Source: Pseudomonas fluorescens (GTDB taxonomy: Bacteria; Pseudomonadota; Gammaproteobacteria; Pseudomonadales; Pseudomonadaceae). From it: a stretch of 64,000 nucleotides of DNA. The stretch lies in the NCBI RefSeq assembly GCF_001307155.1, contig NZ_CP012830.1, positions 5,206,501-5,270,500 on the forward strand, in the 5' to 3' direction. The notes below the pieces were generated by a model, which saw only the letters and a list, made by a program, of their open reading frames with translations, was not told the DNA's origin and did no database searches. Shown piece by piece: positions 18,202 through 26,818 of this stretch. The position numbers and the translations under genes are program-made. Within the stretch, counting starts at the first letter, position 1, and each line of letters opens with the position of its first letter.

Positions 18202-18568
18202 CGGCGATGACAAACCCCAAGCCCATGCCCTGAAGCAGGCGCAGCAGGTTGAATGCAAAAATACTCTGCACCCAGAGGGTCATGACGCAGGTCATGGCAA
18301 AGACTGCACAGCCGACCAAGAGAACTTTTCGGCGTCCAAAACAATCCGCGAGCGGGCCAATCAGCCATTGCAGAAGAACACCCCCCAGCAAGTAGAGATT
18401 GAAGGCCGATGGAATATGCCGAGTACTGGCGTTCAAGTCATCGGTTACTGTCAACATGGCAGGCATTATCATGTCGCTGGCCAAGTAGGTCAGTAACTCA
18501 AAAGCTGTAATCGCCAGGCAAAAACCTAGCGCTCGAAAGGATCCGATTTTTATAATGGGCTTGAGCAT
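18190..18568 (-). pseudogene. Truncated MFS multidrug transporter (MdfA/MdtM-like N-terminal fragment)
   Basis: About 125 residues match the start of MdfA-type drug/H+ antiporters. The first helix has ITAFELLTYLASDMIMPAML (Glu in TM1 as in MdfA). The loop motif A is GPLADCFGRRKVLL, and the end is LLRLLQGMGLGFVIAVSY. Similarity stops near 18190, after about the fifth helix. The frame then runs antisense through the LysR gene to a stop at 17939, adding about 80 unrelated residues. The seven or so missing helices mean it cannot transport. It is the remnant of a gene whose 3' part was deleted, with the breakpoint at the LysR 3' end. Confidence 0.8.
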
Positions 18569-18876
18569 AAAATTCCAGGGTGTAGTGCTTATTTATATAG
18601 AAGTATCGCGATAGGGGTGAGAGTAGTCTGGAATAGTAATAAGCCAAGCCAAAATATTGTTTTGCTGGTAGTAATAGTTGTCGCGTTATTTCTGGCGGGA
18701 ATGTCAGGTGAATGTGCTGATGCATGTTTCAGGTATTATCTTGCAGGCCAAAGTGTAATACCCTTGTATGAAAAAGCCCGCGGGGAGGCGGGCTTTTTTC
18801 GTGGTGTTCTCAAACGCTGTCAATTGTTGAGAACCGGGGGAACTTAATGATGCAAGTTGCCCCTGCTTAATAAAGG
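18569..18876. other. AT-rich intergenic stretch
   Basis: This 308-bp region is AT-rich upstream of the MFS remnant (18569-18770). It contains one strong terminator hairpin at 18771-18799. No gene is supported. Confidence 0.5.
18771..18799. terminator. Intrinsic terminator, usable from both strands
   Basis: GCCCGC (18776-18781) and GCGGGC (18788-18793) form the stem. It is preceded by AAAAA and followed by TTTTTT, so it has a U-tract in both directions. It sits about 80 bp downstream of the small lipoprotein gene on the minus strand. Confidence 0.8.
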
Positions 18877-19008
18877 TCAACGACGGTAGTAGCCATCATG
18901 GTGATAGCGGTGGTCGCCATGCCAGCCACCTCCGCATGGGAAACATACACAACCGCTCATGGTCAGGATAATCAGCAGGGGAATCAGCAGTGTGATTCGA
19001 CGGTACAT
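18877..19008 (-). CDS. 43-residue small lipoprotein, His/Gly/Tyr-rich
   Basis: A short gene encoding a basic start (MYRRI), a hydrophobic segment (TLLIPLLIILTM) and a lipobox-like SGC with the lipidated cysteine at position 20. A mature tail of about 24 residues follows, rich in Cys, Gly, His and Tyr (CFPCGGGWHGDHRYHHDGYY). GAGGATTGAGAA just upstream gives a ribosome site and a terminator follows. The His/Cys content suggests metal binding, but this is inference. The residue at -3 of the lipobox is Met, which is tolerated but less common. I know of no assigned function. Confidence 0.65.
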   Translation of the reverse strand: MYRRITLLIPLLIILTMSGCVCFPCGGGWHGDHRYHHDGYYRR

Positions 19009-19165
19009 TTCTCAATCCTCATCGTTTGAACCGCATGCAGCCAAAATGCTTCATGGGCTGTAACATGAGACCCCGCTTGCAGCTGCTCATCCCCGAAGAA
19101 GCGTATGGGCTTGGCATGCATCACGATACAAACCGGATACATATCTTCAGGTTCAGGAACCCGCA

Positions 19166-19354
19166 ATGACCCAGTCGCAACGTTTGAAATATTCGATTCT
19201 GATCTCCCTTGTCGTATTGGGGATCATGCTTGGTCTGTCGTACATGCAGAACGCCGGAATGATCAGCGAGAAGCTGTTCCAGTACATCGCTATTGGCGTT
19301 GCGGTGATCGTCGTGGTGATCAATGGGGTGATGCGTCGCAAGGTCAAGCCTTAA
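19166..19354 (+). CDS. Small membrane protein, 62 residues
   Basis: Two hydrophobic segments (ILISLVVLGIMLGLSY and YIAIGVAVIVVVINGVM) are joined by a polar loop, with a basic C-terminus (RRKVKP). It is probably an inner-membrane hairpin protein with both ends inside. AGGA lies 10 nt before the ATG. The function is unknown. It converges with the Fur-like gene, with only 13 bp between the stops. Confidence 0.65.
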   Translation: MTQSQRLKYSILISLVVLGIMLGLSYMQNAGMISEKLFQYIAIGVAVIVVVINGVMRRKVKP

Positions 19355-19367
19355 GCGACGCGGGACA

Positions 19368-19745
19368 TTATCGGTTGCCGTAGAGCACGGCTGCGGCTTG
19401 CGGGTGCAGGCTGTAGCTCTTGTCTTCGTTCAAGACAATCAGGCCTTCGCTGCACAGTCGCTTCAACACTTCGCGAACGCTGAGAAAGGACAGGGGAATA
19501 CCCAGGTCCAGCAAGTGGCTGTGCACCCCGCGTACTCCCTGCGGACGATCGTTTTCGGCGGCGGTCAGTAGCGCGTCGATCACTTTCAGGCGAATCAGGC
19601 TGGTTCGCAGGCCAAAGCTTTTGAGCAGCTGCCTGATGCGCTCGTTGTTGTGGCGTTCAGCGTTTTTGGTGAGCGCGCGAGCGTCCAGGTTCAGCGAACC
19701 GTTTGCCGCAGGGGTGCCATCCGTTGGCAGTTGCGAGTTGTACAT
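19368..19745 (-). CDS. Fur-like winged-helix protein lacking the metal domain
   Basis: A 125-residue protein. Residues 40-120 resemble the N-terminal winged helix of Fur/Zur regulators: IRQLLKSFGLRTSLIRLKVIDALL, then HSHLLDLGIPLSFLSVREVLKRLCSEGLI as helix and recognition helix. The protein ends after the wing (NEDKSYSLHPQAAAVLYG). The Fur dimerisation domain and its His/Cys zinc and iron ligands are missing. It may therefore bind DNA without metal sensing, or need a partner. I chose ATG 19745 because AAGGAG is 7 nt upstream; 28 more codons exist upstream without such a site. Confidence 0.7.
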   Translation of the reverse strand: MYNSQLPTDGTPAANGSLNLDARALTKNAERHNNERIRQLLKSFGLRTSLIRLKVIDALLTAAENDRPQGVRGVHSHLLDLGIPLSFLSVREVLKRLCSEGLIVLNEDKSYSLHPQAAAVLYGNR

Positions 19746-20101
19746 GCAAAAACTCCTTTTCAGAGCTTGATCAGTAAAAAAGTGATGGGTGCTCTCATTG
19801 ATTAATGACGAATGAGCTGCGCAAATCATGAGGGCTCGGATGTAGAAAATTTGTCGGAACCACGTCAGTGCAAGGTGAGATGTGCTGTTTTATCGGGGTC
19901 TAAACCATTAAATTTTTTTCATGTTGACTCGTTACTCGGCAAGGCACATTCACGTGCAGTCAGGCCAAATGAAGGCCGCGACCCTCATCAGGGTTGCGGC
20001 CTTCAGCGTTTTAAGCTCGTTGATGTTGTAAATGCCGCCAACGTGAAGCATGCCGGTGGCCGTGTCCGCGAGCATTACCCTTTACGTTTGATTCACGGGC
20101 A
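19746..20101. other. Intergenic region with terminator of the toxin-like gene
   Basis: This 356-bp gap lies upstream of the Fur-like gene and downstream of the 1609-residue gene. It holds a hairpin at 19971-20004. An open frame crossing it (19812-20135, plus strand) has no family resemblance and runs through that hairpin, so no gene is called. Confidence 0.5.
19971..20004. terminator. Long terminator-like hairpin
   Basis: GAAGGCCGCGACCCT (19971-19985) pairs with AGGGTTGCGGCCTTC (19990-20004), a 15-bp stem with one wobble and a 4-base loop. It lies 97 bp after the stop of the large minus-strand gene and is followed by AGCGTTTT on the plus strand. Confidence 0.65.
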
Positions 20102-23100
20102 TCAATTTTCGGCCAAAGGTACCGGGTCGAGTTGACGTCCCATTTCACAGACCAGACGTGCGACAGAATCGGCATTGCGAAGGATGGTGTCGATCCGCCG
20201 ATCCGCTGAAGCCCGGTCGCGAAACACTCGGCGGGCTTCGCTCAGATTGCTGGTGCCGGTGATGGTCTTGATCTGGCCACTCAGATGTTTGGCGGCAGGA
20301 ATGTCATCGAGGTCCTGCCAGGTTTTCTGCGTGCTGTTCCAGTAGGCGAACAATTCATCGACGGGGGTGTGCATCGACAATGCCTCGCGCTGAAATTGCT
20401 CTTGATCCTGTTTCAACTGGCTGGCTTGAGTGGTGATCGTCGAGATCAGGTCGCTGAAGGGTCTTCTCGCTTCCAGGTACGCGATATCCAGCGTACTTGA
20501 AAACAGGTGCGAGAACTCATGGATAAGCGTTGCCGCCTGCGCATGGGCAACGACATCAAAGGGCTCTGTCAGCACATGGTTGTAGTGGTGTAGATTTTGA
20601 TCGAAGAACTTCTCTGTAAAGTGCACTTTCTGTTGCTGGTCATCGTCGAGTACAAAGGCAATCAAGCCGTCTTCGGGATAACGGTTTGAACCGACGACAA
20701 AACGCTTGCTGTCGAGCCTGTCCAGTGTCGGATCTACCAGTGCTTTGCAGAGCGGAACGATGGTTGCCTTGATTTTATCCAGAATGGCTCTATCGATCGT
20801 CGGCACATCAAAGAACGCTTTGAGAAAACCATCCAGTCGTGTTCCGGATGTGGCCACTTTCAATTGAGCCAGATTATGCAGGCTGTTAAATGCGTAGAAC
20901 CGTGCCAGATCCAGCGACTGGACAATCATCCGGGCCCTTTCCGGGTAGAGCTGTCTGATGGCCTCCATGCCCTGGGCCTCAATGCTTATCTGCTTTCGCG
21001 CATCAAGGTCAGACTGGTACTTGTTGTGCAGTCGTGACATGGCTTTACCGAAATGAACGCTATGCAGGTCGGGATCCAGCACCCACTGCGTTCCCCTGTT
21101 CTGCAGATACGGGCCCTGGCGTTGATCATCGACGATGCGAGTTGCCACACCAAACTTTTCGATTTGATACACCTTGCCGTCGACCGGGGCGTACTTGCGT
21201 CTGGTTGTCGAGTCACGGTAAGAGCCGTCGACAGCCTTGGTACCCGTTTTTTTCAACTCGATGGCGCTGGCTTCAAAGGATTGCAGCACAGTGCGAGAAG
21301 GAGAGGTGAGATCGACCTTGGTAATCTCGGTGGCAACGAAAGGCTTTTCGACGACAGGTCCGTTGTGCACAACCGGCTCAACGGTCGAAGCGCCAGGTTG
21401 ATGCAACAACTGGCCCAGTGTCGCCATTTGTGACACCCCGTTGATAAAGGTCTTGAGCGCAGTCCTCCAATGATGGTCCTGTAGGGCCTCGGCCGACTGT
21501 TTGAATGACGTATAGCTTTCCCATAGAAGGCGCGGGAGCGCCAGTTTGCCTGGCAGAAACTCTATGCCGTACCTGAGGCCTTTGCTAAACAATGCCTTGA
21601 GCGCCTCCCAGTCGGACTGCCCGGCAGGTTGCGATTGACTGTCGAGCATGTGTGACAGCAGCGTTTTGTTATCGATAAACAGTTGATGCAACAGATTTCC
21701 TTCGATAGGACTGGACGCGAGTCGGATATCAGACGTGCCGCTGCCGGCCAGCAAATTTTTGTAGGTCGCCTGATACGGGTCCGGCAGGCGTCTGATCAAC
21801 AGATCCTGCAAAGCTCCCGGAAGGTTGATTGCGCTCAGGACGCTGGCTTCGTTTTCATACTCGGTGATCCCCAGATGCTTGTCGTATGGCGCGTACAGAA
21901 TTTGTGGTCCGGCAGCGGGCTCTCCTATCAGGTAGAGCCCTAGTGTCTTGACGGCCGCGGCGCCTTCGGTTGCGATCAGCTCCAGGGGACGCACGATTGC
22001 GTTGGCGCCCGTTACCGCTGCGCGTGCCAGGGCATCCGGCATGTCCAGAACTTGCTGAACCAAGCCGAAGCCACGTTCGGAAAGTTTTCCCTGAAGCTTC
22101 AGCGTGTGGGCATGCAACAGCAGTTGCCAGGGCAGCTGCTTGATGAATCGAAGCAGTCGGGTCGCGACACCTGGCGCGTCGCTCGCCAATGTATCCGAAA
22201 GAAATTGACGATAGGTCGCCTTGATGTCCAGCTGCAGCAAAAGCCTTTTGACTGCGCTGGCATCAAGGGCCGTCGGGAGCGTCTGGGCGATTTTCGAGGC
22301 AATGCTGAACCCGGTGTTTTGCAATGTATTGGTAGGGCTCAGCGCAAAATCGGTCAATGTACGCGCAGGACCGGCCAGCGCCAGATTGGGCGTCACCCAC
22401 AGTTGATCCGGATCGAGACTGGCTCCCGGAAATTGCCTGGTCATTAGCGCTTTCAGTTGTTCGCGGGCATAGTCCGTCAGCGGTTTGACATCATGCAGGT
22501 AGTCTTTTCCGCTCTCTATGCTGTGGCGTAATTGCTCCAGTATTTCCACGTGTCGCAGCACTTCACTCTCGGGTGCCGCCCCGAGCCAGACGGGGAGTGA
22601 TTGTTGCGTAACGATCCCCTCGGCAATCTGCATCGCACGCTGAAGGTTGAGTGGGGTGGGAGTCTGTTTGTGTTGCTCGAAATCAGCCCGTACCACCGAA
22701 CTCGGCAACTCAAGTGAATGGGTATGCCTTCGGGCGTCCAGATACTGTTTGATGGCTGACTGTTGGCACTCCTGAAGCATATTTCTTTCAATCAATCGAA
22801 ACGGCCCAAGCGTGTAGGTTCGGTGTGGGCGATATTGCGTGCGAGGGATATTTTCCAGGAGCAGCATTCGTTGCTCGTCATCCAGGAGGCGCCTGCCCAA
22901 CTCGACCTTGACACTGGTGACGGAGCTGAAGGTTTCGAGCCCGCGCCCGGGCGTCCACAGGATCGCCCGACCGGAGTGTGACGGGTCAAGCCCGCCACGC
23001 TCGGTCAGCAAAAAGCAGTTGGCCAGCGGCAGCAGATCCGGCTCGTTCGAGCACTCAAGCGTCAACGACCAGGCATCTGGCCGAAATCCGTGCAGCGCTT

Positions 23101-24931
23101 GCCTTTGCCTTCGGGTCGGTTTGTCGGGGTTGAGTACGGTATCGATGATGGCCTTTTCGTCCGCATGGAGCGTCTTGGTGCTCACACGAAGTGCGGCCTC
23201 ACCGCGGATTCCCACCGACATTGCATGGGCGAGATCGGTCTTGATGGTCTCCAGAAAAGTGCCTTGTTGTTCAACACTTCCCGAAGGTTGAGCGGCTGTT
23301 TTCACCTCAAGGGAGGATTGAACGCTGCGTATTGTTTTTAGCGACAGGGCGGCCTTGTCAGCCAATACGACCGAAGGGCGATTGTCGCCGGAAATCAGCG
23401 GGCGCGTGCTCCAGCGCTCCGTGATTGCTGTCGCCAGTAGCTGATTGTCGAGCATGCCACGCACATCCAGCGCACGGTCGAACAAGGCCTGGACATCGAT
23501 GACACCATCGCTGTGTCGGCAGGTGTCCAGTGCATCGGTGATGCTGTGTTGTTGCTTGGCGATGATGTCGTCGAGCATGTCGTGAAAGACTGGACCGAAC
23601 ATCGGTACTCCCGACACCTCAGGCTTGTCGAAGCCCAGAAATACATCACGCTGTTGCCGTGTCAGCAAGCTGTATAGCTCGTCGTCGTGTCCGGCCGACG
23701 TGACCATGGTTTGTATGATCGCTTTCAGGTCTGCGTAATCTTTCAGGACCTGCAAGCCATTGGACTGGGTATACAGATAAGCCGTGGAGTCGCTGTTCAG
23801 CATCATGGCGCCAGCAAGTTCGACGAAATGCTCGCGGTGTTCCCAAATGCGGATTTTTTCCGGTTTCAGGTCGCTGGCAGCGTTGTTGCGTATAGCGCTT
23901 TCGCGGTCGAGGAGTGCGGTTAATGCCAGGCTTTGCTCAGGGCTGATGATTGCGCTCTGGCGCTTCAACAACAGATCCGTTCGGGCCTTGTCACTCATGG
24001 CTTGAGCAAAGAAGTCCCGGCGAGAAACACCTGTATGCACGTCTGTTGCCCAATAGACCTGCAGCAGACTTGCCAGCATGGGCATCAAACTCGCTGCAAG
24101 CTCCTTTGTGGCCTGCTCCCACTGATACTGATGTACCGGGTTAACGGGGGAGGAAGGCTGTAGAGGATTGGTGAACTCGCGAACCTGTCCCGAAGGCCAT
24201 GTCTGATGCAGGTAAAAACGCAGTAGCGCATCACTCAGGGGCATGGAGTCCACCTGGTGTCGAGCGATGGCGGTGTTCGTCGTTCCGGCGGCCCGGCTTT
24301 CAACGAAAAAGCTGACATGGGTGGCGCTTTGATCGAGCCTGGGAAAGGACTTGCGCAGCGCGTTGTTGAGCAATTGATTGAGCATGGCCGTCAGTGTCGG
24401 TATTGCACTCAGCTCCTGGAGCATGAGCTCGACATTCTCACGATGGCACTGTTTCAGAATACGGGCCTGATCTTCGAATACCAGGCCGTCAATGACTTGG
24501 CCTGCCAAGGTGAATGCGTTGTCGGTACTTAGCGCATTGCGTCGGGAGATGGGGAGAAAGCACAACAGGTCCTTGCGCTCTGCAGCATTTTTCAGTTTGT
24601 CGTCCAGCGCCTTCAACAATGCTTGTCGGTCATCGAACTTTTGCAGCCCGCCATAGGGTGTGTAGAGGATGGCCTGTGTGCCGTTGGGCACCGGATGCAT
24701 CACGAAGCTGCCCGCAAGGGGCTCGGCGTCTGACCCAGCGGCCTTCAGCATGACGTTCTCGACGGTCATTGGCGATGTTTGCGCCGAACGAAGCGCGTGG
24801 GTCGCCAGTTCAACGTTACGCAGCCAGGACAGGTCCGCGAGTGTGAAGCCCATGGCCCTGATGCGTGGGCTCAATATTCGGGTGTCGCGTAATGCTTCAG
24901 GAAAAAAGAGTGGTAACGAATCGTCAGTCAT
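20102..24931 (-). CDS. Giant toxin-like protein: DUF6543-type repeats plus C-terminal metallopeptidase
   Basis: A 1609-residue protein resembling the large Pseudomonas proteins annotated as dermonecrotic-toxin/DUF6543. I see four copies of one module, each with LAxxFxL, then a AILYTPxxGLxxF-like core and a helical tail: about residues 73-175 (ILYTPYGGLQKF), 372-465 (AYLYTQSNGLQVL), 635-735 (AILWTPGRGLETF) and 995-1100 (ILYAPYDKHLGI). The C-terminal part has ATLIHEFSHLF with H1471, E1472, H1475, then STLD ending at D1482. This is similar to the aspzincin (M35-type) pattern HExxH plus GTxD, so a zinc protease is likely. There is no signal peptide. It is a single gene with its own terminator and no visible immunity gene. 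Target and export route are unknown. Confidence 0.75.
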   Translation of the reverse strand: MTDDSLPLFFPEALRDTRILSPRIRAMGFTLADLSWLRNVELATHALRSAQTSPMTVENVMLKAAGSDAEPLAGSFVMHPVPNGTQAILYTPYGGLQKFDDRQALLKALDDKLKNAAERKDLLCFLPISRRNALSTDNAFTLAGQVIDGLVFEDQARILKQCHRENVELMLQELSAIPTLTAMLNQLLNNALRKSFPRLDQSATHVSFFVESRAAGTTNTAIARHQVDSMPLSDALLRFYLHQTWPSGQVREFTNPLQPSSPVNPVHQYQWEQATKELAASLMPMLASLLQVYWATDVHTGVSRRDFFAQAMSDKARTDLLLKRQSAIISPEQSLALTALLDRESAIRNNAASDLKPEKIRIWEHREHFVELAGAMMLNSDSTAYLYTQSNGLQVLKDYADLKAIIQTMVTSAGHDDELYSLLTRQQRDVFLGFDKPEVSGVPMFGPVFHDMLDDIIAKQQHSITDALDTCRHSDGVIDVQALFDRALDVRGMLDNQLLATAITERWSTRPLISGDNRPSVVLADKAALSLKTIRSVQSSLEVKTAAQPSGSVEQQGTFLETIKTDLAHAMSVGIRGEAALRVSTKTLHADEKAIIDTVLNPDKPTRRQRQALHGFRPDAWSLTLECSNEPDLLPLANCFLLTERGGLDPSHSGRAILWTPGRGLETFSSVTSVKVELGRRLLDDEQRMLLLENIPRTQYRPHRTYTLGPFRLIERNMLQECQQSAIKQYLDARRHTHSLELPSSVVRADFEQHKQTPTPLNLQRAMQIAEGIVTQQSLPVWLGAAPESEVLRHVEILEQLRHSIESGKDYLHDVKPLTDYAREQLKALMTRQFPGASLDPDQLWVTPNLALAGPARTLTDFALSPTNTLQNTGFSIASKIAQTLPTALDASAVKRLLLQLDIKATYRQFLSDTLASDAPGVATRLLRFIKQLPWQLLLHAHTLKLQGKLSERGFGLVQQVLDMPDALARAAVTGANAIVRPLELIATEGAAAVKTLGLYLIGEPAAGPQILYAPYDKHLGITEYENEASVLSAINLPGALQDLLIRRLPDPYQATYKNLLAGSGTSDIRLASSPIEGNLLHQLFIDNKTLLSHMLDSQSQPAGQSDWEALKALFSKGLRYGIEFLPGKLALPRLLWESYTSFKQSAEALQDHHWRTALKTFINGVSQMATLGQLLHQPGASTVEPVVHNGPVVEKPFVATEITKVDLTSPSRTVLQSFEASAIELKKTGTKAVDGSYRDSTTRRKYAPVDGKVYQIEKFGVATRIVDDQRQGPYLQNRGTQWVLDPDLHSVHFGKAMSRLHNKYQSDLDARKQISIEAQGMEAIRQLYPERARMIVQSLDLARFYAFNSLHNLAQLKVATSGTRLDGFLKAFFDVPTIDRAILDKIKATIVPLCKALVDPTLDRLDSKRFVVGSNRYPEDGLIAFVLDDDQQQKVHFTEKFFDQNLHHYNHVLTEPFDVVAHAQAATLIHEFSHLFSSTLDIAYLEARRPFSDLISTITTQASQLKQDQEQFQREALSMHTPVDELFAYWNSTQKTWQDLDDIPAAKHLSGQIKTITGTSNLSEARRVFRDRASADRRIDTILRNADSVARLVCEMGRQLDPVPLAEN

Positions 24932-25094
24932 TGTTTTTGCCTCAGCTGAAGCGACGGTTCTACGTCGCAGGAAGAAAGCCCAAGGCTAGAGTCGTGGCAG
25001 CGTCAAACGGTGGTAGATAGTTAGTGCATGCGCGGCGCCTGAGTCGTTGATGATCAGGCCCGTTGCAGGTCTCGGCGTCGTTGAACGACGAAGG

Positions 25095-25125
25095 TTGACA
25101 GAGGGCTCGCAAAACGGTGTTTAAT
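25095..25125 (+). promoter_or_regulatory. Possible sigma-70 promoter of the dpkA-like gene
   Basis: A perfect TTGACA (25095-25100) is followed after 19 bp by TTTAAT (25120-25125), about 60 bp upstream of the ATG. The spacing is longer than ideal, so this is tentative. Confidence 0.35.
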
Positions 25126-25183
25126 CAGCCCGTAAGGTCCCCGTACGCTGTTGCCCCCTCCAATAAAAAACCTGGAGCTTCAG

Positions 25184-26224
25184 ATGTCTGTGCCACACGA
25201 TCATGCCGTCAATGCAGTCTCGCAACACTTGTCGTACGAAGAGTTGGTTGGCCTACTGGAATCGATATTTCTAAGGCATGGCACAAGCCCCGAGGTTGCC
25301 CGGGTGCTGGCGCAAAACTGTGCGGGCGCCGAACGTGATGGTGCCCACAGCCATGGCGTGTTCCGGATGCCCGGCTATGTCTCGACGCTGAACAGCGGTT
25401 GGGTCAATGGCAAGGCCGTTCCAGTGGTCGAGGATGTGGCCTCGGGTTTTGTCCGGGTGGATGCCGGCAACGGCTTCGCCCAACCGGCGTTGGCTGCAGG
25501 CCGCGAACTGTTGGTGGCGAAAGCCCGCAGCGCCGGCATCGCGGTCATGGCGATCCGCAACTCCCATCATTTCGCTGCACTTTGGCCAGACGTCGAACCC
25601 TTTGCCTATGAAGGCCTGGTGGCGCTGAGCGTGGTCAACAGCATGACCTGCGTGGTGCCGCACGGTGCTGATCGCCCGCTGTTTGGCACCAACCCGATTG
25701 CGTTCGCGGCACCCCGTGCGGGTGCAGACCCGATCGTGTTCGACCTGGCCACCAGCGCCATCGCCCATGGCGACGTGCAGATCGCTGCGCGCAAGGGCGA
25801 GCGTCTGCCACCGGGCATGGGTGTCGACAGCCTGGGCCAGCCAACGCAGGACCCGAAAGCGATTCTGGAGGGCGGCGCATTGCTGCCGTTTGGCGGACAT
25901 AAAGGCTCGGCGCTGTCGATGATGGTCGAACTGCTGGCGGCGGCGTTGACCGGTGGCAACTTCTCGTTCGAGTTCGACTGGTCGAATCATCCCGGGGCGA
26001 AAACCCCGTGGACCGGCCAGTTACTGATTGTGATCGACCCGAGCAAAGCCGCCGGGCAGAACTTCGCCGAACGCAGTGAAGAACTGGTCAGGCAGATGCA
26101 TGCTGTGGGACTGCGGCGTTTGCCGGGTGACCGCCGTCACCGCGAGCGGGCCAAGTCACAAACCGAAGGTATAGCGCTCGATGCGCAGACCCTGGCGCAA
26201 TTGCACGAACTGGCGGGTAATTGA
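25184..26224 (+). CDS. dpkA: Ldh-family reductase, probably DpkA (piperideine-2-carboxylate/pyrroline-2-carboxylate reductase)
   Basis: A 346-residue NAD(P)H-dependent oxidoreductase of the malate/L-lactate dehydrogenase-like (Ldh_2) family. Motifs are GAERDGAHSHGVFRMPGY near the N-terminus, AIRNSHHFAALWPDVEPFA with the catalytic His, FGTNPIAFAAPR and LPFGGHKGSALSMMVELLAAALTGG. The family context best fits DpkA, which reduces cyclic imino acids in D-lysine/D-proline catabolism to L-pipecolate or L-proline; a related malate/ureidoglycolate role cannot be excluded. I chose ATG 25184 (MSVPHDHAV) because GGAG lies 7 nt upstream. No catabolic partner genes lie beside it. Confidence 0.75.
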   Translation: MSVPHDHAVNAVSQHLSYEELVGLLESIFLRHGTSPEVARVLAQNCAGAERDGAHSHGVFRMPGYVSTLNSGWVNGKAVPVVEDVASGFVRVDAGNGFAQPALAAGRELLVAKARSAGIAVMAIRNSHHFAALWPDVEPFAYEGLVALSVVNSMTCVVPHGADRPLFGTNPIAFAAPRAGADPIVFDLATSAIAHGDVQIAARKGERLPPGMGVDSLGQPTQDPKAILEGGALLPFGGHKGSALSMMVELLAAALTGGNFSFEFDWSNHPGAKTPWTGQLLIVIDPSKAAGQNFAERSEELVRQMHAVGLRRLPGDRRHRERAKSQTEGIALDAQTLAQLHELAGN

Positions 26225-26260
26225 TGTAGAAAGGCGAGCCCATCGACGCATGCGGGATCG

Positions 26261-26324
26261 CCAAGATCGCAGCCTGCGGCAGCTCCTACAGGGGCTGCGT
26301 GCACCGTAGGCTGTGATCTTTTAG
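26261..26324. repeat. REP-type extragenic repeat
   Basis: The sequence includes GATCGCAGCCTGCGGCAGCT followed by CCTACAGGGG, and then the partly complementary GTAGGCTGTGATC. This is the widespread Pseudomonas REP family, located between the dpkA and DUF883 gene ends, where it can form an RNA hairpin. Confidence 0.7.
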
Positions 26325-26335
26325 AGCATGTTTGT

Positions 26336-26653
26336 TCAGCGCCGCCCCAGCAGCAATCCCACCACCACACCGAGCCCGGCTGAGATTGCGACGGTTTGCC
26401 AAGGGTGACCGCCGATGTAGGTTTCGGTCGCCTCGACCACCGGGCGGGTCCGCTCACGTACGCTGGAGACGGAGTCGCGTGCCTGGCGCAGTTTCAGCGC
26501 GACTTGTTCGCGCAGGTTTTCAGCTTCCTCACCGACCAGCGAGGCACTGCTTTTGAGCAGTTTCTCCGATTCTTCGATCAACGCTTGCAGCTCGCTGAAG
26601 ACCTGATCCTTGATTTGCTCATCGTTTGCTTGCACCGGGGTTTTTCGGGCCAT
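26336..26653 (-). CDS. DUF883/ElaB-YqjD family membrane-anchored protein
   Basis: A 105-residue protein of the ElaB/YqjD/DUF883 family. Residues 10-75 form an amphipathic helical region rich in Glu/Gln (FSELQALIEESEKLLKSSAS). A hydrophobic C-terminal anchor follows (VAISAGLGVVVGLLLG), ending in RR. In E. coli, YqjD associates with the inner membrane and ribosomes in stationary phase; the same role here is inferred. The start 26653 (MARKTPVQAND) matches the family and was preferred over a 31-codon upstream extension. AAGGAGT precedes it. Confidence 0.85.
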   Translation of the reverse strand: MARKTPVQANDEQIKDQVFSELQALIEESEKLLKSSASLVGEEAENLREQVALKLRQARDSVSSVRERTRPVVEATETYIGGHPWQTVAISAGLGVVVGLLLGRR

Positions 26654-26818
26654 CAGGTGACTCCTTGCTGGTTTTGGGACAGTGATCAATGGAGTGTAGG
26701 CGCGGCGGAAAAGTTGCAGGCTTTTTGCCCTGAAACTCAACGCCAATGGAAAATCTGCCTCCGGAGATTTCCACCTACAGTGTAAGATGTTGCCAATTTT
26801 ATGCAGCAGGTAACTCCC

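Noticed and set aside
19812..20135. 107-codon plus-strand frame after the toxin-like gene
   Set aside because: It reads through a strong 15-bp hairpin, overlaps the toxin-like gene end and has no ribosome site or family.
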